A stretch of DNA of 64,000 bases from Pseudoalteromonas sp. MMG010. GTDB lineage: Bacteria > Pseudomonadota > Gammaproteobacteria > Enterobacterales > Alteromonadaceae. The stretch is from contig NZ_JAGJEG010000004.1 of the NCBI RefSeq assembly GCF_018100905.1, forward strand, positions 157,058 to 221,057. Reading direction: 5' to 3'. The position numbers and the translations under genes are program-made. The notes under the pieces are model-generated. The model did no database searches, was not told where the DNA came from, and worked only from the letters and a program-made list of their open reading frames with translations. The stretch's first letter is position 1; each line of letters starts with the position of its first letter. This document shows positions 56,545-64,000 of this stretch, one piece after another.

Positions 56545-59500
56545 TTACCTTAAACCATATAGCTCAGCACAAGCATTTTCATAATCCGAATAAACAGTAG
56601 TTAAAGCAAGTTCATTTCTAATTTTTCTGCGTCGTGTTGGCATGTAGTAATTTGTGTCTAACAACTTATTTAATACTTCATCGGACAAGTTAAAAAACTG
56701 CTTCATTAACTGTTTAGTCTTGTTAACTACATTCTTATGTAATTCATCACTCGAATTAAATTTTGGGGTAGTACCAAAAGCTAATGTATGCACATGTCTA
56801 GCACCAAACTGACCTCTTGGCTGAAACTCTTTGATAATATCATTGATAGCCTGACTATTGAAAAGCCCCGTTAAGTATATCGCTTCATCTTCGCTTTCAA
56901 CGATAGTCCAATATAAAGTTTGATCTATTATCAACTTGCTGCTGTCTAAGTGTTCTAAGTTTTTATAAGCAGAACAAACTACATCACCTCCAGCTCCTGT
57001 CATTACAAGAAACCCATTAGAAGGAATATTTTGATTACTTAACTTATTTCTGTAATTTACCTTTTTATTAAAGAAATTTTCTAGGTTCATATCTAGTTCA
57101 CCTAAAATTGAATCAAAAATACGTTTAGATGAAGCGTTAGCAGCTAGATTAAAATCACTAACTTGCGACCAACTTCCATCACAACCTCTTTCGATTGGTA
57201 ATATTCCTTTGGCTGGTGCATGAACAAAAAATGGAGATAGATGATTTGAGAGTAAAACATCAAATACAAAGTCATTTGAAATCGTACCCGTTGAAATTTT
57301 AAAATCTTTATTGTTTTTTGGTGCCTGAACTAAATATCTATTCGGACTCGTTTGCCGATTAATTTCTGAAACATTCCATTTACCTGCCATTCCTTGTTCA
57401 AGCTCATGAAAAACAACCGTTCTGGGCATTATATCTGCTCCTTGGTTGAATATCGCAGGTATAAAAAAACCTTTTCGCTTTTTTATAGATAACGCATTTT
57501 CAGTCCAGGCACTCCTAGAACCCTGTTGAACAACGTTAAACTCAACATTTGCTTTACTTGAAGCATTTATAATAGCTCCATTTACAGGACTTTTGAACAT
57601 ATCCTCGGAACTATTATTTCCAAAAAAGACAACAGCTTCGTTTTTAAAAGTACCTTTTTCTATTTTCCAAAGCTCATCAATTTCAAATCTAAGATCTGAA
57701 CCATTACAGTCAAATCTACCTTCTCTAAATTTATTTTGGTGATGACCACTCATTACTGAATCAGGTATAATGCACGCAAATGCAAACTTTGGTTTTAGAT
57801 ACTTATCAATAGAGTGCAGTAAGAATAGAGTTGATAGTTCAACATGAAGGTGTGATGGACCAACTGGCTTTATATTATAATACTCAGCCCTGTCTTTAAG
57901 GGCGCTCTTGTAAGGGTTGTCAGCTATTTTACTTAATGCTAACCAAGGAGGGTTTGAAATAATTCCATCAAACTGTCCCGCTAACAGGGCAGGTCTGTAC
58001 GCATTCTTTAAAATAAAGTTCCAAATCCCATTTTTCCCTTTTCTCTGCAATTCTGCCAATGCCAAAATAAGATCATTAGTGAATTTAATAGTATCTTTTA
58101 TTTGAGCCTCAGATAGCTTTAAATCTACAGAAGAGAGTAATCTATAAACTAATTTAGCTATTTGTTCCTCTGCTATAATGCTACTTTCTTTTTTTGCAAA
58201 ACTCATTGCTAAGGAGTAAATTGAATCCAATAAGTGTTCAAAAAATGTTTGTACCTCTGGAGTTAAAAGAAATACAGGTAAGTTTAAGTTTTTATCATCT
58301 AGTGCCATATCATAGAAACTATCGTCTTCATTTATGACTTGCTCCGTAAGTGGAGTGGTCACAAAAAATGAATCGGCATGATAAATAGGAATTGTTATTT
58401 CATTTGCTTTTAATAGCTCAATCTTATCCCTAGCGGCAATAACCCATGCAACCTTAGATAACATTACAGCCAAAGGGTCAATATCAAACCCAGTTACACA
58501 ATGCGTTAATAAGTGTAGGAATTGCTCATCGGTTAAGGAATCATCTGACTCTAGTCGAACAATGCTGTTTTTTACAACTTCGACAATAAGTGCTCCTGAA
58601 CCGCAACACATATCGAGTAAGTATGGGTGGCTGTTACTTGAAAACTTTGAATGAACATTTTTAACTATTTTTTCAGCTAACCAAGAAGGGGTCCACTCCT
58701 GCCCCAATAATAGACGATTGGACTTAGATGAAAGCTGAACCATTAGTGCACCAAACAAATCTTCTTTAGGTATACTTCTGAAATTATATGCTCTAAGGTC
58801 TCGTTGAATCTCAATAGCGAGTGCAACAAAAAGTTCGATATAAGGTGTTTCATTCATCCACCCAAAATAATCATACTCTACTAGGTTTTGATAGCCTCTA
58901 TTTTTAAAAAAACTACCATCTAAAATCCCTATCAGTTCTAATTCATCACTATTAAGAGCTTCAGCCGATAGGATGTTCGCACACATACATTTTGCTAAAG
59001 TTAGTATATATAACTCTCTTATATAGAGATCTTTATCGAATTGACCATGTTGCTTTCCGTCCCCTAGATATGAGATAAATCTAGCCCACAAATTTTTAAC
59101 TAATTCAGAATATTCGGGGTTTTTAATGAATGCATCATCTACGATAGAAGTAATAGTATTTACATGAGTACCGGCAAATGAAGAATCGAATCCTAAATCC
59201 TGTACTAAAGATTTAGCACTTAGAATTCTAGCTCCTTCACGGCCTAAATACTTGGATAGGAAAAGACAAAGATTCTCTGCATCTCTTTGTTCACACGCAT
59301 CTAGAATTACAGAGTCAACTTCTTCCAGTGTTATGTGTTCTTTACCATATATTTCCTCTCCTTCGGGGGAAGCAATAAATGAAATACGGTATGCATACCA
59401 CCTAACAGTATCAGACAAAACACCAATAATTAAATCTGATTGCGCTCCTTCATTAAGCAAGCCGGCACAGTAATCTTTAACTTGCTCAAGTCCATGCAAA

Positions 59501-59781
59501 AAAATAGCAGAATTAGTTAAATCCTTTTCATATTCAATTGCTGTTAACCCAACTAAAGCATCAACAAATCCATAGCCATTTTTGCCTGATTTACGAAAAT
59601 TGAGTTTATTTTCAGCATTTAATGAATGATAGTTTACCCACCAAGGTTTGGATGGGTAAATGTCAGGTAAATAGATGTTAAATCGTTTAACAATTACGTC
59701 TTCAATAGTGTTATTGTTAATTAGTTCTTTTGCTTCTTTAAGATACTTTTGAGCTGATAGAAGGTTAATTTCTGAAGACAA
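56545..59781 (-). CDS. Large N6-adenine DNA methyltransferase with possible N-terminal nuclease domain
   Basis: A 1078-residue protein, the size of type IIG or BREX PglX enzymes. Motif I is LLDMCCGSGALIVEV (Asp391), motif IV is SNPPWLAL (Asn611), both of gamma-type N6-adenine enzymes; the Eco57I-like segment GQEWTPSWLAEKIV precedes motif I. The C-terminal ~350 residues should be the target-recognition region (RGQFGARHVHTLAF). Near residues 70-86, FVDALVGLTAIEYEKDL has an Asp followed by a Glu-x-Glu-Lys, reminiscent of a PD-(D/E)XK nuclease, but this is tentative. It is the last gene of the operon, 9 bp after the preceding methyltransferase. Confidence 0.8.
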   Translation of the reverse strand: MSSEINLLSAQKYLKEAKELINNNTIEDVIVKRFNIYLPDIYPSKPWWVNYHSLNAENKLNFRKSGKNGYGFVDALVGLTAIEYEKDLTNSAIFLHGLEQVKDYCAGLLNEGAQSDLIIGVLSDTVRWYAYRISFIASPEGEEIYGKEHITLEEVDSVILDACEQRDAENLCLFLSKYLGREGARILSAKSLVQDLGFDSSFAGTHVNTITSIVDDAFIKNPEYSELVKNLWARFISYLGDGKQHGQFDKDLYIRELYILTLAKCMCANILSAEALNSDELELIGILDGSFFKNRGYQNLVEYDYFGWMNETPYIELFVALAIEIQRDLRAYNFRSIPKEDLFGALMVQLSSKSNRLLLGQEWTPSWLAEKIVKNVHSKFSSNSHPYLLDMCCGSGALIVEVVKNSIVRLESDDSLTDEQFLHLLTHCVTGFDIDPLAVMLSKVAWVIAARDKIELLKANEITIPIYHADSFFVTTPLTEQVINEDDSFYDMALDDKNLNLPVFLLTPEVQTFFEHLLDSIYSLAMSFAKKESSIIAEEQIAKLVYRLLSSVDLKLSEAQIKDTIKFTNDLILALAELQRKGKNGIWNFILKNAYRPALLAGQFDGIISNPPWLALSKIADNPYKSALKDRAEYYNIKPVGPSHLHVELSTLFLLHSIDKYLKPKFAFACIIPDSVMSGHHQNKFREGRFDCNGSDLRFEIDELWKIEKGTFKNEAVVFFGNNSSEDMFKSPVNGAIINASSKANVEFNVVQQGSRSAWTENALSIKKRKGFFIPAIFNQGADIMPRTVVFHELEQGMAGKWNVSEINRQTSPNRYLVQAPKNNKDFKISTGTISNDFVFDVLLSNHLSPFFVHAPAKGILPIERGCDGSWSQVSDFNLAANASSKRIFDSILGELDMNLENFFNKKVNYRNKLSNQNIPSNGFLVMTGAGGDVVCSAYKNLEHLDSSKLIIDQTLYWTIVESEDEAIYLTGLFNSQAINDIIKEFQPRGQFGARHVHTLAFGTTPKFNSSDELHKNVVNKTKQLMKQFFNLSDEVLNKLLDTNYYMPTRRRKIRNELALTTVYSDYENACAELYGLR

Positions 59782-59790
59782 TACATATCC

Positions 59791-61848
59791 CTATTTTCTT
59801 TTTCTAGCCATCCTTCTATTTGAAACTATTTTTTTCAGTTGCGCAATAGATTTATCACTAACAAACTGTTTTTGAAGACTTTTAATTAATATTTCATCGA
59901 TCTTATTAATTTTTAAGTCACTAACACTGATTGCAAGCTCTTTTCCCTCTTTGGTCAATGAGATTAACTCTTCATTTGTAAACCTTGGAATAGGTACTTT
60001 TTTAATATGGGAGGCTTCAAGCTTTAGTGCTCCCCCCCCCATAACAGAAGCGTTAAGTTCAAAGTATGCTTTTACCCAACTACTGTTAAGTATTGCAAAC
60101 AACGAATATTTATTAAATGAGCTACCTCGACTAATTTTAATAGTAGAAAAATTTGCATCGACCACCACATTACCGTTTTCGCATAAATAAGAACAAGGAG
60201 AGTTATTGTTTACTCGAGGTATTAATATATCAGGAAGGTGGCGCTTTGCTAATGCCGGCAACATGTACCAAAATCTTGGAGGGGTATTTTTCTTCAGGTC
60301 AAACTTTCTAATATTTGGTTTAACTGCAGAAAGCTCTACTATGTTCTTTGGTTTGTCTGCCAATCCAAAAGTTGTATTTTCAGCACATTCAATAAAACAA
60401 TCAAGTTCACTAGGTAAAATTGAGTAGAATTCAGAAAGATCAACGTTAGAGCTGGTAAAATCCTTATGGGTCACAGAATTTTGTATGTAAATCAATAAAC
60501 TACTTAGGTTATTAGTTTTAACGGTTAAAGTATCTGTTAATTCTGACTGGTACCTTAACACTGGCTTTACATACTTTTCAGGAACCGTTAATTCCAATTT
60601 ATTTAACCGTTTACTTGTCTTAACTCTGAAGCCATCTTCTGATGAACTTATTTTATCAACATAGAAAAAATCATTTGCTCCAGTTCTAAGCCCTTGTCCA
60701 ATCGATACACCCAACGTTTCCAAACTTATAAGCTCTTCATTTAACGCATGATTTTCTAACAAATACGTTATATCTTGAGAATGATATTTCTTAGTATTTA
60801 CAATTGGTTCTGAAGACTCAAGCTTTAAAAACCACTTAGACTTTTTATGTTTTGAATATAGCTTTGCTATTTCATTCCCTATACTTTGTCGTGTGATTGT
60901 TAGCCCTTCAAACTTTGAAATAGTTTTATTAAAATGTAAATCGGAAGCAAAATCGGCTGACGCATTGTCGCTATCGGGGTATAAATTTCCTACTAAGTCG
61001 TCAGTAGTTAGCGTTTCTTTTGGTAGAGATATTTTTGTAAAAGCGTAATCACTATAATCTCTTAAAGAACAAATGCTTTTCTTCTTTTTTGCCACCAGTA
61101 AAGAAGTTTTAACTTGTACATTTTTAAACCATGCGGAATTCAAATCTTCTACAATATATTCAATATCAAACAAACGAAGTAATAAATAATGTATGACACC
61201 AGAATAGTCCCGACTAATCCACGACTCTGGTAATACAACTGCGATTCTTCCTGAGACTTTACATAATAAGCATGATAATAACCAAGAAGGAACGGCTAGA
61301 TCAGAAAGACCCGAATATTCTTCTACAAGTAATTTAAATACATTTTTGGTTTCTGAATCTAACTCCTTTCTGGAATCAATAATTTGTAAAAGTTGCTTTC
61401 TTATTTCTACTGAAGAATTAATTACACTGCTCTTCCCTACATTATTTGTTAGCTCTTGATAACGCACATATGGTGGGTTAGTTATGACTAAATCATAAAC
61501 ATGGGAGTCTAGCTTTGAAATAGATGTCAAATCAAAAGCACTACCTAGTACCGCTTTAACACAAGGAAACCGATTTTGAAAAATATTATATGCGATCGGA
61601 TCAATTTCTATGCCATTGACTAAAACTTCCTTATTTGAAGATTCTATGCAAGCCGCAAGCATATCTCCACTACCAGCCATTGGATCTATTATTGAAGATG
61701 CACTTTCAGCTTGAGACAAATAAGCTAAGAACTTTGCTACTAGGGGCCCTGAAAACACTTGCCCCAATCTTTTTTTCCTGTGTGCATTCGTTCTAAAACC
61801 TTCTACTTTTGCATAAACTTCGCTATTCAATGACAATACCCTCTTCAT
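59791..61848 (-). CDS. N6-adenine DNA methyltransferase (Eco57I-like)
   Basis: A 685-residue enzyme. KRLGQVFSGPLVAKFLAYL is the N-terminal adenine-methyltransferase entry segment, motif I is SIIDPMAGSGDMLAA (Asp55) and motif IV is VITNPPYVRY (Asn124), the N6-adenine catalytic tetrad. The C-terminal part, ending in GALKLEASHIKKVPIPRF, is the target-recognition and DNA-contact half typical of these enzymes. Its start overlaps the 602-residue gene by 26 bp. It is probably the modification part of the system. Confidence 0.88.
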   Translation of the reverse strand: MKRVLSLNSEVYAKVEGFRTNAHRKKRLGQVFSGPLVAKFLAYLSQAESASSIIDPMAGSGDMLAACIESSNKEVLVNGIEIDPIAYNIFQNRFPCVKAVLGSAFDLTSISKLDSHVYDLVITNPPYVRYQELTNNVGKSSVINSSVEIRKQLLQIIDSRKELDSETKNVFKLLVEEYSGLSDLAVPSWLLSCLLCKVSGRIAVVLPESWISRDYSGVIHYLLLRLFDIEYIVEDLNSAWFKNVQVKTSLLVAKKKKSICSLRDYSDYAFTKISLPKETLTTDDLVGNLYPDSDNASADFASDLHFNKTISKFEGLTITRQSIGNEIAKLYSKHKKSKWFLKLESSEPIVNTKKYHSQDITYLLENHALNEELISLETLGVSIGQGLRTGANDFFYVDKISSSEDGFRVKTSKRLNKLELTVPEKYVKPVLRYQSELTDTLTVKTNNLSSLLIYIQNSVTHKDFTSSNVDLSEFYSILPSELDCFIECAENTTFGLADKPKNIVELSAVKPNIRKFDLKKNTPPRFWYMLPALAKRHLPDILIPRVNNNSPCSYLCENGNVVVDANFSTIKISRGSSFNKYSLFAILNSSWVKAYFELNASVMGGGALKLEASHIKKVPIPRFTNEELISLTKEGKELAISVSDLKINKIDEILIKSLQKQFVSDKSIAQLKKIVSNRRMARKRK

Positions 61849-63631
61849 TAAAGCGAGAGACTAACTCATAAAACTTATTGGCATCGACTTTAGGCAAAAA
61901 ACCATTTTTCAAGCAATAAGAAATGTACGCTGAAAACGTTGATTGCGCATCAATAACACTTTTTTCCATAGTTTTAGCTTGCTTTATAAAATGCTCAGGA
62001 CATTCAGAAAGGTCTGGGCTGTTATTGCGACCAACACAACTTTTTGAAAGCAAAATGAGAGGATCACCCTTTACTGAAACTGTCGAAACAGTTTGCTTAA
62101 AGCTCGATTGGATTTTATCTAAAACACTAGTTTCAACCACTGCCATTCCTGACTTTAAGTATGAAGAAACTAATGCATCCCAAACATTCACTTTTGCAGA
62201 GTGAAAGACAACTGTAGCCTTACCTTTATTTGAAAGAACTCTGGATATCTCTCCAAACACTTTACTCATTAAGGTCTTGTATTGTTCGACAGATTTATTT
62301 TGGCTTTTACTAATAATAACTTCATTTTTGTTATTAGTAGTTTTACCTAACCAAAATTCATTTATCTGATTTATTTCAGAATAAGGAATATAGTCGCCAA
62401 ATGGAGGATCTGTGAATACATAATCAATAGAAGCATCAGCTAGATTTATGTTAGTGCTACTTTTATTAAAAACTTGGACTTCGGTCCTAGCGCCAAAAGT
62501 AATTTCAAAAGACTTAATTATTGTTGAAAACTTTCTTTTTATTCCTTCTATAATATTCTTTTCTACTGGAAGGCTACTTATGTATAGAACTCCAGATTGA
62601 GCACTTGTTAAAACAAAGTCCTTTGCTGATTTTTTCAACACAACTCTAGTCATAAGTGTCGAATGAGTTGCATTGTAACTTAGTATAAGAAATTTCAATG
62701 CAGATTTAATTGTCTTATTAGTATATGAATCAGCAAGTTCCCACAATTTTGCCATAACATAGAAATTTCTGTTTGTATATAAATGATGGAGATGAGTGAT
62801 ACCTGTATGGTAGCCTGAACGGTATAAATCCCCCAGATTTAGTTCTTCAATTGGTGTATTATCTGGAAACTTGACTTTATCAAATTGCTTTAATAGAGAT
62901 AAATCTGAATTAGTTACCTCTCTATCCCATGTAGTATTCTTTGTTTTTCCATATATCCATACTGGCGTTCTTTTTCTTTGAATAGAGCACGTCTTCAAAA
63001 GTTGGTCATATTTTTTTATCGTAACTCTTTCCAACTTCTCAATTTCTTGCTCCGTAAAACAACTCTTACAAGTAAAGTGTTTCTTCATTTTTAACGGATC
63101 TTTTGAAACGGCAGCTTTCCAAAATAAAGTTTCTTCACTACAATTCGAACAAATTAAACTATCACTCCAAATAACATGCCTTATTACACCTAGGTCTCCA
63201 TTAGGATCTTCAACTTTATAGGCACTTTCAATTTCTTGCGCCTTCTCTAAAAAATCATCAAAAGCTCTTTTAAATTCAACTGGATTCGGCGGGTTTGTAA
63301 GCACGTTAGCTATGAATGATCCAAGTACACTAAGTTCATACAACTTTACCTTCCTCGGCCCCCACTTTGGATTTAGCCCAAGTTCTTTAGCTTTTTGAAC
63401 CATTTCTTCCGTTGGCCTTTCTGCTAAAATAGCACCTAAGCCAGTAGTTCCACTTCCTGCAAAAGTATCAAGAATTTCATCGTTAGGATTTGAATGAGTT
63501 GCAATAAACAACGCAATTGCTTCCGGAGAAATTTTTGTGGCATAGGAAAAGGCATTATATAAAGCACCTGTTCTTTTAGAGGGAAAAGGAGCTTTATATA
63601 ATGCTTGAATTTCTGAGTTATTATTTTTCAC
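61823..63631 (-). CDS. DNA methyltransferase with internal zinc ribbon
   Basis: A 602-residue enzyme with permuted motifs. Motif I is LDTFAGSGTTGLGA (residues 54-67) near the N-terminus; the catalytic motif IV VFTDPPFGDYIPYSEI comes late (408-420). Between them a zinc ribbon is formed by CSNC (161-164) and CKSC (188-191). Order and the GDYIPYSEINQINEFWLG block match adenine/cytosine-N4 methylases with a Zn ribbon that I recall in gene neighbourhoods with Eco57I-type enzymes. It overlaps the ribbon-helix-helix gene by 11 bp and the next methyltransferase by 26 bp. Confidence 0.85.
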   Translation of the reverse strand: MKNNNSEIQALYKAPFPSKRTGALYNAFSYATKISPEAIALFIATHSNPNDEILDTFAGSGTTGLGAILAERPTEEMVQKAKELGLNPKWGPRKVKLYELSVLGSFIANVLTNPPNPVEFKRAFDDFLEKAQEIESAYKVEDPNGDLGVIRHVIWSDSLICSNCSEETLFWKAAVSKDPLKMKKHFTCKSCFTEQEIEKLERVTIKKYDQLLKTCSIQRKRTPVWIYGKTKNTTWDREVTNSDLSLLKQFDKVKFPDNTPIEELNLGDLYRSGYHTGITHLHHLYTNRNFYVMAKLWELADSYTNKTIKSALKFLILSYNATHSTLMTRVVLKKSAKDFVLTSAQSGVLYISSLPVEKNIIEGIKRKFSTIIKSFEITFGARTEVQVFNKSSTNINLADASIDYVFTDPPFGDYIPYSEINQINEFWLGKTTNNKNEVIISKSQNKSVEQYKTLMSKVFGEISRVLSNKGKATVVFHSAKVNVWDALVSSYLKSGMAVVETSVLDKIQSSFKQTVSTVSVKGDPLILLSKSCVGRNNSPDLSECPEHFIKQAKTMEKSVIDAQSTFSAYISYCLKNGFLPKVDANKFYELVSRFNEEGIVIE

Positions 63632-63800
63632 TGGAAGACTCTGGATTAATTAACTGTTTTTTTTCACTATACTCGACGACTAGACATTCTATAAAATTTG
63701 AGATACTTCGTCTTTCCGACTCAGCTGCGGTTTTAATTAAAGCTTTGATATCAGGGGAAAGCCTAATATTTAGGTATTCGGTTTTTTGCTTGGTCATCAT
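63621..63800 (-). CDS. Ribbon-helix-helix regulator (DUF1778/Arc-like)
   Basis: A 59-residue protein if it starts at the ATG pair preceded by AAGG; a longer reading from 63845 would add 15 unlikely residues. The body (TEYLNIRLSPDIKALIKTAAESERRSISNFIECLVVEYS) is a typical RHH fold, like antitoxins and operon autorepressors. It precedes and overlaps the zinc-ribbon methyltransferase, so it is likely to set the expression level of the methylation operon. Confidence 0.82.
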   Translation of the reverse strand: MMTKQKTEYLNIRLSPDIKALIKTAAESERRSISNFIECLVVEYSEKKQLINPESSSEK

Positions 63801-63828
63801 GAGCGCCTTAGAATATAGGTAATTTAAA

Positions 63829-63849
63829 TGTAACGCAAAACGCATTACA
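63829..63849. promoter_or_regulatory. Imperfect palindrome, candidate operator of the RHH regulator
   Basis: Arms TGTAACGC and GCATTACA match at 7 of 8 positions around a 5-bp centre. It lies about 30 bp before the RHH start and next to a TATATT -10-like box on the minus strand. Autoregulators of this class usually bind such sites. The remaining 150 bp to the right edge hold no gene. Confidence 0.5.
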
Positions 63850-64000
63850 ATATACCATAATTATCCATATCCAGCTAAACTATCTTGGCAATTCAAGGTA
63901 ATATTAGAATGAAAGTGAAATGCAGTATTAAAATAATCTAATGGCAAGGCGATGAGTAACAAATACTCTATTTTATAACACCTTAATTTACATGGGATAG

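Overview
The window is about 64 kb of chromosome from a gammaproteobacterium of the Alteromonadales, most likely Pseudoalteromonas. This rests on several things seen together: low-GC codon usage, the gene orders ftsY-ftsE-ftsX-rpoH, rpsU-yqeY-dnaG-rpoD, prmA-dusB-fis-purH and orn/rsgA-psd, and marine families such as TIGR03899, TIGR04219, DUF2333 and a PL17 oligoalginate lyase. The species is inferred from recalled family knowledge, not from a search.

Region 1 (1-16.4 kb): the 5' end of ygiQ, a REC-GGDEF-EAL regulator, small envelope genes (SRPBCC protein, TIGR04219 barrel, DUF2333, a PCu(A)C copper chaperone), a phage-shock operon (pspA-pspC-membrane protein) behind a sigma-54 promoter, dusA, marC, zur, cheX-yjbQ, a secreted PL17 lyase, two tRNA-Gly(GCC) genes interleaved with three 78-bp chimeric tRNA-like repeats, then orn and rsgA.

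Region 2 (16.4-37 kb) is core housekeeping: psd, rpoH with a perfect CIRCE element just upstream, ftsX/ftsE/ftsY (FtsY has a 12 x 45-bp repeat expansion), rsmD, rpsU-yqeY-dnaG-rpoD, prmA, dusB-fis, purH, a secreted methyltransferase-like protein, purD, and a 7TM-DISM/EAL protein.

Region 3 (37-50.2 kb) is more variable: DUF2797, an HDAC-family hydrolase, a serine hydrolase, a gamma-glutamylcyclotransferase-like protein, a LysE exporter, an unknown Cys-containing protein, CreA, then a LysR-controlled cluster (Tat-exported FAD amine oxidase, dihaem cytochrome c, exported RidA, TonB receptor). Together these look like a periplasmic amine-oxidation pathway.

Region 4 (50.2-64 kb) is accessory DNA at a tRNA-Met 3' end. 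Two 95-bp direct repeats (50207-50301 and 53728-53822) bound a 3.5-kb island with a wrecked tyrosine integrase, a zeta-toxin-family kinase, tiny neighbouring ORFs and a DUF6765 protein. A second island begins after the right-hand repeat and runs out of the window. It holds an AlpA regulator, a solitary AAA ATPase with a C-terminal TOPRIM/DUF4435-like domain, and an overlapping operon of a ribbon-helix-helix regulator plus three large DNA methyltransferases, the last with a possible N-terminal nuclease domain. This second island is the best candidate for an uncharacterised defence or epigenetic system.
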